Assembly (NCBI GenBank): GCA_032358165.1
Contig: JAALGY010000017.1
Span: forward strand, 2,294,001-2,358,000
DNA from: Diplosphaera chodatii
Lineage: Eukaryota > Chlorophyta > Trebouxiophyceae > Prasiolales > Stichococcaceae
Direction: 5' to 3'
Length of the DNA: 64,000 nucleotides
The notes under the pieces were generated by a model. The model saw only the letters and a list, made by a program, of their open reading frames with translations. It did not search any database and was not told the DNA's origin. Of this stretch, positions 23,304 through 33,897 are shown piece after piece. The translations under genes and the position numbers were made by a program. The first letter of the stretch is position 1, and the number at the start of each line of letters is the position of its first letter.

Positions 23304-26300
23304 ATGGAGCTCTACGGCCCCCCGTGTGCAACCGGAGGAACAATCCTCACTATGCTGACATCGATGTGCTTCGCTGCAGGATTCAGTGCGCTGCATACAC
23401 CAGGTGCCATGCGCAGCGTCCGCGGCTGGCCGCAGGTGCACGGTCTTGCCAACCCCGCTTGCTGTGGAATAACCATCTCTTCACTTCCGATGAACAGGCC
23501 TCCGAGAGATGGTACCACGACCATGGCGTTGCGCTGCTCTGATGCAGCTGCCGCTGCAGACGCAAAGCAACTTGACGTTGGCCTTGCAACTGCGCAGGTT
23601 CTGCGCTCTGCTCGGCAGCATCACACGCCTACGCCGGGCGCCTGCAGAGCGGCGTGCCGCCGGACCACGGCTTGCAACGCCTGGCTGCACTGCTGGCACC
23701 CGGTGCGGCCCCCGGGTCTGCAGCACCCTCCGCTGTCACCGTGCATGGCAGTGCTACAGCAGCTTGCAACCGCTCCATCTGGGCATTGTGGCATGGCAAG
23801 TCCCACTGCTGTCATCTGCACCCACTCCAGCACTGTGCAGCATTGCGAAAGCAGCCTCGTGTGGGCTGCACAGTTAGAGCAGATGCTGATGTCTCTCTGC
23901 TGCTCTGTGCTCCAGGGGGGCTGCGACCGGGGGCAAGGGCAGTGGCGGCGGCGGCGGCGAGCCCTGCCGCAGAACGGCTGCCTGCTCATGCACCTGCCAG
24001 CGGTGCGCCTGTATCTGCGAATTTGCACATCGGCATCTGGTTGTTAAACGATTGTCGTATTGCTCGCAAGGGGCTCACGTGCGACGTCTGTGACGCAGGA
24101 TGAGCCATTTGACCTTTTGGCGCGCGGACCGCTGTACAGCAGCTTCTCCATCGGCTTCTTCACAGAAGGTGGACTTAAGCACTTGGGAAGTGCCATGCCT
24201 GAAATGCGCATTGTTGTGGTCGGCACCAGCAGCGCAGTGATCCACAAGAGTGTCGCAGCTCGCTGGGCGTGCCTTCTGTTTGTAGATATGCACCTGTGCT
24301 TGCAGCTGCCCAGCATCGCCTGCGAGCTCGGAGACGCAGCAGCGCGGCGCAGAAGAGGCAGCAGGCAGCTGCTGCCAGGCAGCAGACAGCCAGCGCAGCA
24401 GGCAGCAGCACAAGGTCGTCAGCAGCCACGGCTGGCACGGTTGTGCCGCAGGGCAGCGGCAGCCAGCATCAGCAGCAACAGCAGCAGCTGTCACAGCATT
24501 GGCGAGACCAGCAGCGGCAGGAGCAGTGGCAGCAGGCAGACAGCCGCGACGGCCTGGCCTCGGACTGGCAGCAGGAGGTGCGGCGGCGGCTGCTGGCGTG
24601 GCCCAGCAGGCGGCAGCAGTCGCCACGCCAGCGGCGACATCTGCAGCAGGCAGCACAACTCACAAGCAGCGCACCTGCTGCACAGCCAGCAAGGCAGCGC
24701 ACAGCTGGCGGCTCCAGATGGCGTACAGCAGATGAGGTGGGCCACTTTAGCACGAGGGCGCTAGACATGTAGCACCCTTTTGCAGGCTCACAGCTGCAAC
24801 GTCGCCTTCCACGCACTGCATCAAGACGGGCTCTCTGAAACAGTTGGATGTCACTGCAGCTTCTGCCGCCCAATGTGGCGATGCTCACTGCGATACCGCC
24901 AACGCCGTGCAAGGCGCCGCTTGCAGACCTCATCAACAGCCTGTCGCTGGTCAACAAAGTGCGCTCTCGGTGCATGTTCCTGATCCTGCTGCGACACGGC
25001 CAAACCTCCAATCTGCGCTTGATCGCGGTCATGCAGCATGATCGCTGGGGTTGCCATTGAACACCTGGTGACATGTTGCGTCCATGACGCATCAGTGTGA
25101 CCTTGCAGGTGGATTATGCGCGCATGCATGGCTACGAGCTGCACTTCAGCGCTTCCAACATCGAAGCAAATGCGACGGTGCGCATGCCAGCACGCAACCG
25201 GCTGCAGAAGTTTGGACACGCCTGCAGATCATGCGGACCATGAGCTTCACGGTGTGCGCTCTGCGCAGGGGGTGTTCAACAAGGAGTCCATGATCATGAA
25301 GCTGCTGCAGGAAGCGTCTGTTGAGGAGGTCAGCCAACATCGCAGGACAGACAGCTGAACTTTGTGCTGCTAATAGCCCTGCTGATACTGTTCATCTACA
25401 GGCCATTGATGCACGGGATGTCTATACAGCCAGCTGCTTCCAGCAATGATCCTGTTGTCAGTAGGCGGCATGGCTCTGGTGGTTGGACATAGACACCGCA
25501 ATGGTCAACCTGACGCGACCGCTTCCGCTGGAGTCGTACAGCGGGCGTGACCTGGTTGGGTGGGGCAACTACGAACGCCTCAAGGCTGGCGACATGATGC
25601 AGGGTGAGGCGATGACTTCTGATGCATACAACTTGCCCTCTCTTGCAGCAGCAATGCAGCAACGATGCCCGATGGAATATGCAGCAGGTGCGGAACTGCA
25701 TCAGGATGTCGTTCTCACATCACCTCACCTGACATGTGACCCAACTTGTGTCGCAGGGATCAACAACGGCATCCTGCTGATCCGCAACAGCGACTGGTCG
25801 CGCCGCTTCTGGGGCGAGGTCACTTCTCATGCCACCACCGAGGTGTGCAGGATCGCACGACACAGCGAGGGCATGTCCTGTCAACTGTCAAGCTCAAGGC
25901 TTAAAGAGTCCACAAGGTCAGTCTCACACGCTTGCAGGGTTTGGCCATGTGGCGGCCTGAGCTTGAAGCGGAGTTAGGGCCGCTGCCGACGGGATTTTTT
26001 GACACCCCAATCATTGTGTATTTGCTCAAAACGCGATCTGAATACTACGAAAGGTGTGTGCTGCCCCAACCATTATCTGGCTGGCTGCTGATGTAGTGTT
26101 GGCAATCTGCGAGCTCATGAGGACATGATCACCAACAAGCAGCCCAGCACCTCAAAAACTGTGCCATCAGCACGTCATGCACCCAGCCTCATGTGCAGGC
26201 GCTGCTGCTGATGCTGCACCCAAGCCTGCTGCAGGGTGTTCTTCGAGCTGGGACCGGTGGGCTTCAACCGGCACTGGTTGTCAGTCAACTGGCATGAAGC

Positions 26301-26626
26301 AGAGGAGCCACTTGTTGTGCACTATGCGGGGTGTACCACCTGCAGCCCGCCAACAGATGTCATCAGCGAGGTATGCAGACAAGCTGCCGCAATGTTCCGG
26401 GCAGCCAGTAATCTTCTTCGATTGCAAGTATGTTGTACATTCGAACTGAACTACAATATTATATGAGCACTGAGTGGGCAACACTGTTTTGCTGCAGGCG
26501 ACAGTGACCGAGTGCAACAATGCATTTGCACTGGCTTTCGTGCTGTCAAAGTGCCTGCAGCAGCGACACTTCCTCAATGATGGCCGACAATGCGTGTACA
26601 ATGCCACCAGGCTTACCGAGCTGTAA
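23304..26626 (+). CDS. PAN/apple-like module fused to a GT34 glycosyltransferase, copy 2
   Basis: Exons 23304-23702, 23916-24002, 24099-24168, 24306-24736, 24860-24958, 25109-25177, 25269-25328, 25465-25603, 25757-25842, 25938-26053, 26235-26370 and 26498-26626 join in phase to 606 residues. After a weakly hydrophobic N-terminus comes the cysteine module (ACRAACRRTTACNAWLHC, then GGCDRGQ, NGCLLMH). A 144-residue Q/A/R-rich spacer not found in copy 1 precedes the GT34 domain: INSLSLVNKVDYARMHGYEL, DxD in AAWLWWLDIDTAMVN, NNGILLIRNSDWSRRFW, TPIIVYLL and PLVVHYAGCTTC. It is a diverged tandem copy of the preceding gene. The first exon is the least certain. The stop codon overlaps a strong donor (CT|GTAAGT), so a further short exon ending near 26750 is possible. 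Confidence 0.75.
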
Positions 26627-26864
26627 GTGGGCAGGCTGGCATGCCATAAACGGAATTAGAGCGCAGCTTGGCACAGATGTCCAGCACTTGTGTGTTTCAG
26701 AGCGCAACAGCAGCTTGATAGTTGTATCCATACTAGAGAGTAGCGTTGAGTCAAAAGAGCACAACCCCCTTCACACACACTCGAGTCAGAGGAGAGACTG
26801 TCAGATAAACATCCTTTGACACTGCTGTCGTGTAGAGCCTGGGCACCATCCGGCCCATCACGCC

Positions 26865-29800
26865 TCAGGCGCTTGCTCTGGACATGCCATTCGCTTTGCT
26901 GTCCATGTCACCATTGCCCGTCTCCTCAAGATGGTTGCCGTGGGCTTCTGGTGGCGCATGCCCGTTTGCCCCTGCCGTGCCTTCTGACACAGGGCCGTTT
27001 GCTTCTGAGGGTGCTTGCACTGCAGCGGTCTCCGCCTGCAGCCAGCCTTCGGCCTCCGCCTGGTTGCGCAGAAGCAACCATAACTTGACTGGACTGTAGA
27101 TGTGAGCTGCAAGCAGTGGCCCTTCTGTCCGTGAACTCCGTGAAAGAAGGCATACACTTGGCCCCACCTGCTTTCGGTAGTCGCCAAAGGCGGCCGGGGC
27201 GGTCGGGAGGTCAAGCTGGATGTCGGGCATGTCAGTAGCCACGCGCTCAAAGCCCTTACGCATCTGGGTCTGCAGCAGGTGCACTGTCACATCTCAGGCC
27301 ACTTTTGGAAACCATCGGCCAGCATATGAGCCAGCTTTCGTGCTTCTCAGCATGTATAGTGCAGCGTCAAGCTCGTTAGTATGCGATGACACATGTGCAA
27401 AGGGGAGCCAGAGATGCACATCAGAAATAGCCACCGGCCCGGGACAGCATTGGCACGACATTGAACTACTGCCTGTGCAGGAACCCTATGCAGAAGCTGG
27501 GTTTTGGGGCTGACCTGGGTGATCTGGTTGCTGTCGCCCAGGTGGGCCAGCAGGCTGAGCAGCGCGGGCGCGGCCCGGGGGTTCTCAAACGCCGCCAGCA
27601 GCGCGCGCTTCACGAACTCGTGGTGGTAGTGGGGCACGCCCAGCTCTGCCAGGCAGCGCGCTGCCTGCAGTTGTCAAGTCAGTGGAAATCCAGGCTGTCA
27701 CCTTGTCTCTTGCTGCATCAGCGCTGCAAAAGCATGGGTGGTGCCTGTGGCTGCATCCACTCAGCAGGACCATTGGTGCCGGGCAAGGATCTGACAACCC
27801 CCTGCAGCATGCAACACTATAACTAAAGCTCAAGCAGAAAGTGCTGCAGCACCTCGGCCTCGTCGCGGGACACCGCAAACTCAGCAAGGCAGTCCTGCAT
27901 GCGGCCGCGCAGCTGGTCGATGGAGGACAGGCCGCCGTGCCAGGCGCCCTGCAGCCGCTCCGCCGCGTGGCGCGCCTTCAGCATCGCGGCTGCACACGCA
28001 GTTCACAGCTTGATGAGCGGCTTGAAATGGTCTGCTGGGACGTGCCGCATGCACAACAACTGTGTGGATGGAATTATGTTGTGTTTATGCCGGAGGTGGG
28101 GCATGACGGTGTTACAAGGCGCCAGGGGTCGTGCCTGCGGCCTGCACGACGGCGACGCCCAGGCAGCCGTCCGGCAGCGCCTTGAGGGCGGACACCAGGA
28201 AGGCGGGCGGCAGCACCTCATCCACCACCGCCCGCCCCACAAACAGCGCCTGCGCAGCGCACAGCCCACGGGTTGGTAGACTAGAACGTTTGGAACACAT
28301 GGGATGAGCAGTAAGGTGTCCGCCTCACATCACGCTTTGCAAATCAATGCTTCTTTTTGCAATACTAGGCTGAGTTCAGGACTGCTGCAAGGATACCGCA
28401 AGCGCCAGGGGCGCACCAGCAGGTGGGCGGCCGCCGGGGTGTCCAGGGCGGCGTCCTCCGCCGCCGCCAGCAGGCGCGTGAACCCCTGCGCTGCCTGCGT
28501 AGGGCACCAGACCGCCAGTGACTCTTCAGCTCCCCAGCGCACACTGTCAGCCGTCCGAACAGACCCAGCCACCTGCCAACACGAGCTTCCGTGCGCACAC
28601 ACTTGCACGGTCTGCAGCATGCACGGGCGGGTATCAGGATCCACCTGCTGGGGGTCGATGAGCTTGGGGTGCAGGGCGGCCAGCAGCACGCTGGCGGCCT
28701 CGCACTCGCGCGACCGCCGGTCCATCGCCCGCATCACCAGCTGCAGGCACGAGGATTCCACTGTCCAGCACCCACTGCCAAGCTGCTCGGCACAGATGCG
28801 TGTCCGCGATTGCCAGAACACGGAGGCATTCCCACGGACTGCCCGGCAGGGCTGGTGACCATGCGGCTTGCCGGCGCAGAGAGGGGCCGCACAGAAGGGA
28901 AAACCTGCGAGCCAGGTGCCCACCTGCTTGAGGAACATGTTGGCCAGCGCGGGCTCGTCCAGCTCCACCAGGCGGCGCACCACCTCCCCCACCTCCCCGC
29001 TCGCAAAGTACTCGTCGATCGTCGCGGCGGCGGCCGCCTTGTACGCCGCCACGCTGCCGCCGCCGCCGTTCTCGGCGACGGACGAGCCCGCAGGACGCGC
29101 CTGCAGGAGCAGGACCTCATGCGTGGCCGAATTCATCATCGTCAGTCATGGGGCTAGGGTACTGCAGGACGCTTTCAGGGCTGACATTCTTCAGCTGAGG
29201 CAAATCAAGCAGGCTTGATATTACTCACTGTATGAAACTGCACGAGGTCCACCACACCTCAAAGTCAGACTCAAGCCAGCCAGCCCGCTGGGCCGCCTCC
29301 ACGATGGTGGGAAACTCATCCTTCGCACGAGGGTTGTCCAATGCCGTGTCCGCCAGATTGTCTGCCACCCGCTGAAAGCCCTGCAGCGAGGAGGGCTTCC
29401 ATGGCTTGATGTCTGTTGCACCTTGGAGTCCATGGCGGCAGGACAACCTGTGGCGTCTCAGCTCATGTTCTGACTTTCTTCTGGGAGCATGGTACCAGCG
29501 CCATGCGCACCTTGAGCATCTGATTGGCGCTTATGTCTGCAGAGTCTGCAAGCGTGGCCAGCAGGTCCAGCAGCGGCGCCTTCTGTGCTGGTTCCTGCAG
29601 CCGGGTTCAGGTTAACGTCCGGACGATCACTTCTCAGATCGTCAAGGCGAGACTGCAGCACTGGGCTACAGTCTCCAAACCGGGCGCAGGTTTGTGTAGG
29701 TGGCTGCAGCCCATCCCACCTGCATGGCCGCGAGCAGTGCCAGCTTCACGGCTTCGTGGTGGACGAACGGGAGCGCCAGTTCCCGCAGCCGCCGCCGAGC

Positions 29801-31824
29801 CTCCTCAACATCATGGCTGTCCTGGTACTCCTGCGACACAGTGACATGCATTCAAAGCAACACTACATGTGCACCTTGAAAGCGTTAGATATCCCTGCGT
29901 TCATGCATTCATTGTCAAATGCAACACTTTCGATCTGCAGGCCGCGCCTCGAGCAGGTTGCGGATGGCGGTGCGGGTGGCGTCAAAGGACAGCCCGGCGC
30001 CGGCGCCCCAGCACCGCAGCAAGCGCTCCGCGGCGTGCCGGGCCCCCAACATCGACTCGCACTGCGCCTTGGCCGCCACCGCCGCGGTGTTCTCCCCTGT
30101 GGCACCAGGCGGCCCCTCAAACCCTTGCTGTTCCCCCAAGGTGCATACCAGCAATGTAACCCCAGGGGATCATAGCTAGCAGAGGATACCGCGATCACTG
30201 CTCAGCGGCTGCTGTCCGCTGGGCCGGTGGGATGGTGCACATGCGGGTGAGGCTCGTTTCGGAGCTGCTCGCTTCAGCGCACCTGCCGGCAGCTTGGCCA
30301 CGAAGGAGGGCGGGAGGATGTCGTCCACCACGCTGCGTGCGGTGAAGGTCGCCGCCAGCGTGTGCGCCTCCGGCACGTCGATCTTGAGATCGTCCAGCGC
30401 ATTGAAGACGTCGACAAAGCCCTTCTGCATCTGGCGCGAGGAGATGACCTGCACAGACCCCGAGGCCGTCGGTTGCCGCATGCAAGTACTTGTGCTGCTG
30501 CTGCTGCCCCTGTCTCGCGGCTAGCCGGGAGGATTTGGGCGTCCACCTTGAGTGACGGCTTCACACTGGTTGTAGCTAGAACGACGTGTTCAAGCATCGA
30601 GGGCAGCACCTCGCCATACAGGGACGACAGCAGGACGGAGGCCAGCTCGCGCTCGCGGTTGTGCCGGTCCATCGCCAGCGTGACCACCTTCTTGACAAAC
30701 ACGTGCTCGAGCTCAGGCTCGTCCTGCGTTGCACGGTGCAGCTTCTGAGCAGCTTGAATATTGTCAATACGCGAACACAGCAACCTGCGTAACACACCAT
30801 GCATCTGGTGGCCTGCACCGGCATGCTCCAGTTGCAAGGTAAATGCCCTGGCAGTCGCACTGTGGCCACCTGCTCAGCCAGGGAGCGGGCCACCTCCGCC
30901 ACATCGCCAGAGGTGAAGTACTCCTCCAGCATCTCCATCACCTGATGCACAGTGAAGAAGCCCGGATCGCATCGCAGCACTCGCAACAGGAAGCACCACA
31001 AGGCAACCTGCTGTGTTGTCTCGTCTCCTTGTGTGGCGTCACGGCAGAGCGGCGCACCGCCGACTTGTAGGACTTGAGGCGGCCCCCCGGCTGGCTGCCG
31101 TAGGCGGGCGCGGTGCTCTCCTGCTCCGAGTCGTAGTTGGGGTCCCTCGGGTCCAGCGCCCGCACGTCGTCGCTGTCCAACACGCCGCCCCACACATACT
31201 TGCCGCCTGCATGGCAGCATGCCACCCTGCTGCTTTGCACATGCACGCATGGCTGACGCCCTGCTAACTTGGAAATGCAGGTTGTGCTGTGCATGCTCAT
31301 GCATGTCTCACGTGATGATGTTGCCAAGCGCGAGCATTGCAAGCACCGTCCCAAAGGTGATACCTGCGCCGTCCTTTTTGCTGGTGCGGGTGCTGGTCTT
31401 GCCGGTGCGGGACTTTTTGTCCTGCAGCAGCTCGCTCTTCGTTGGCCGTAGTGACCCGCTCTTGGTGCGGGGAGCCGAGACTGGACGACCGGTGGCAGCA
31501 TCCGCCGCTGCAGAGGATGCACGGTCACACGGTCAGACGCCTTGGCCGATTTGCAGCATGCAACAGAGCCTTTTCACACATGCAGAGGTGTGAGCATAGG
31601 AGGTCACAGAGACGTTCGTGCCTGGCATTGCCAATAATGCAAGTTGCACCTTGGCTGGTGTGCCAGTGTGGATCATGCTCACCAGACAGCTTGGCAAGCT
31701 TGGCGGCCAGTGCGGCGTCCAGCGCTTGCCGCTGCAGGTCATTGAGGAAGGGCTTGGCCTCTTCGCTCATCTCGCGCACCAGGCGCGGCGTCTCGTGCAG
31801 CGACCCGCTCTGGGTCCGTGGCAT
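26865..31824 (-). CDS. PDCD4/MRF-like translation regulator with four MA3 domains
   Basis: The start is MPRTQSGSLHETP at 31824; MSEEAKPFLNDLQ at 31770 is an alternative. N-terminal motifs match plant MRF proteins: KKDGAGGKYVWGGVLD and DPRDPNYDSEQE. The four MA3 repeats, in order, carry VMEMLEEYFTSGDVAEVARS with GFVDVFNALDDLKIDVP and ARSVVDDILPPSF; LPFVHHEAVKLALLAAM with GFQRVADNLADTALDNP; IDEYFASGEVGEVVRRLVEL with GRAVVDEVLPPAFL; and VPHYHHEFVKRALLAAF with GFERVATDMPDIQLDLP. Family members bind eIF4A through MA3 domains and tune cap-dependent translation in the cytosol, in plants under TOR-S6K control. The acidic tail ends SKANGMSRASA. Exons are many and short, and not every border was resolved. 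Confidence 0.85.
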
Positions 31825-32960
31825 GGCTGGAAGCCGGGCTGCTGGTGGCGCCGCAGCGCCGAGTGGGGTATGAGAGCGCAGCTGCGCTGGGGGTGCCAAC
31901 AGTGCGGTGCACGGGTGGGCTCGCGGCAAAAGGTGCTCCCTGGCTTGTGTGACGAGTCGAGTTGTCCAGCTGCTGATCTGGATGCCACGATCAGCAGACA
32001 CTTTGGGTGCGTATCCCACCTGCAGTGAGTTGGAGGGTAGAGATCAGCACGAACGCCGGACATGCAGACGCGCTGCCATACGATCCGTGTGAAGCGCAAT
32101 CCCACCCAAACTCCTGTGTTACCACTGAAGTGCAAAAGCTGACGCAGCCCCACTTTCGGAAAAGGCAGTGCCAGGTCAGCTTATGGTGGCCCCATGGCGG
32201 TGAAACAACGCTGATCGCGCCTTTGCATGCATGCTGCATGTCATGGCAACCATTGTTTTCATATGCACGCTGCGTTCGAATGATCATAGCATCGCAGATC
32301 CATGGGGCACGGAAGCCCTCCTGGTGCTCCCAGAACATGCCGTGACGCCGGATAACATCCCGACACCGCATGTCGGATAGTAAACCAACCTTCGCAGATG
32401 TAGGAGCCTTGCGTGCTGCCGACCAGCTTCACCGGCACGTCTCGATATGATCTGCTACTGTTGTTGTGGTTGCGCCAGCAGATACTCCGGCAGTACAGCG
32501 AACGCAGCAAACTATCACCGCGACAGCAGCCTACTATGGTATAGACCTCGACCTGCTCTCGCCGCACATGTGCGGCACTCGATCCAAACTACCCAACTTC
32601 GGCAGCGATGCGCTAGATCTGCGGAGCACCTGGATGAGAGTCCCCGGGGATGCCTGCAGCATGGCTAGCAACCCTGCCTGCCTGGAGACAGGCTCACCGG
32701 ATCACCGCTCACGGCAGCTGGCCTGGCGCTGCATCGAGCATAGTTCCTTCGTTGCATGCGTAGTTCAACAACCTTAGGACATCGTGTCTCATCGCGCTTC
32801 TGGGTTGTCATTTGGCGAGGATCACCAGAGGTCAATTCTATGTGCGCACTGAGGCGCCTGTGGGCAGCGTGTGAGGACTGCTCTGCGGCAACAAGGCCTG
32901 GTGGCATGCTATAAGAGCGTGGCGCAATGAGATAGGCCCTGAGCCGGTGGTCTTGACATC
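31825..32960. other. Region between divergent genes, 1.1 kb
   Basis: It holds the promoters of the PDCD4-like gene (-) and AP-1 sigma gene (+). Open frames exist near 32000-32370 (-) and 32466-32777 (+), but neither has a recognisable motif and they overlap each other's shadows, so I call no gene. Confidence 0.4.
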
Positions 32961-33464
32961 ATGATCCGGTTCGTGCTGCTGCTCAGCCGGCAGGGCAAGG
33001 TGCGGCTGTCGAAATGGTACACGACAGTCAATCAGAAAGAGCGCGCAAAGATTATTCGAGAGATCACGCCAATGGTGCTTGCCCGCCCGCTAAAGTTGTG
33101 CAACTTCCTAGACTGGCGGGACACCAAGGTCGTGTACAAGCGGTATGCGAGCCTGTACTTCGTTGCTGGGGTAGAGGCGGAGGATAATGAGTTGATAGCG
33201 CTGGAGATCATCCACCACTTCGTCGAGGTGCTGGACCGCTACTTCGGCAACGTGTGTGAGCTGGACCTCATCTTCAACTTCCACAAGGCATACTTCATGC
33301 TGGACGAGATGCTGCTAGCAGGCGAGCTGCAGGAGCCGTCCAAGAAGGCCGTCACACGTGTCATTGAGGTCCAGGATCAGCTGGTGGAGGCAGCCAAGCA
33401 GGGCAGCCCGGCCACGTCCGCTGGGCTGGCTGGGCTTGCGATGGAGAGGGCCCGCTACTCGTAG
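32961..33464 (+). CDS. AP1S: AP-1 complex sigma (small) subunit
   Basis: A single uninterrupted frame of 167 residues. It starts [20 protein letters not shown] and runs co-linearly with AP-1 sigma adaptins: [69 protein letters not shown]. The length is the normal longin-fold sigma chain (about 160) plus a short tail. It is part of the heterotetrameric clathrin adaptor that sorts cargo between trans-Golgi and endosomes. The FVDW-type motif reads [17 protein letters not shown], which fits sigma-1 better than sigma-2. It has no introns, unlike nearly every neighbour. Confidence 0.95.
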   Translation: MIRFVLLLSRQGKVRLSKWYTTVNQKERAKIIREITPMVLARPLKLCNFLDWRDTKVVYKRYASLYFVAGVEAEDNELIALEIIHHFVEVLDRYFGNVCELDLIFNFHKAYFMLDEMLLAGELQEPSKKAVTRVIEVQDQLVEAAKQGSPATSAGLAGLAMERARYS

Positions 33465-33897
33465 GCTGTACAGCGCTGCACTGCAGGTTCTGCAGCCAGA
33501 ATTGGCTTACCACGTCGGCAGAGCTGTGAGCGGGTGAGCCCTAGTGCATGGGCTCGCCGCACAGGCGATGGCGGCAGTGAGAAGGCTGTGCGGTTGAGCT
33601 TGCAGTCAGCATGTTTTCGGGTCGCAGCAAAGTATGATGCTGTGCAGCAGATGTGCTTGCCACATGCCGCCCTGATGGTATGGCCACAGTGCTGTATTGA
33701 ATCCAAAAATTATCCCGTGTGGATGAAGATAGCACGTGCATTGCACTCTTAGCCGACAACCTATGTTTCTGATCACGACAGACAGCATGCAGATGTTTCG
33801 ACGGCTGGCAGTTGTCGATGCCGCAGGTTTCTGAACCTGCAAGATCTACAAACTCAGCATTCATTGTACCGTAGTTCCCAGCAATCCTAAATCAGTG
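33465..33897. other. Intergenic between convergent genes
   Basis: Two 3' ends face each other here (AP-1 sigma + and the ShKT hydrolase -). I find no gene and no clear TGTAA poly(A) signal. Confidence 0.4.

Noticed and set aside
24075..24656. Alanine- and cysteine-rich minus-strand frame
   Set aside because: It is the antisense of the CAG-repeat exon of the second GT34 gene; repeats keep several frames open by chance.
31991..32567. Open frames with FWEHQEGFRAPWICDAM
   Set aside because: No recognisable family, competing frames, and no splice sites linking it to either neighbour.
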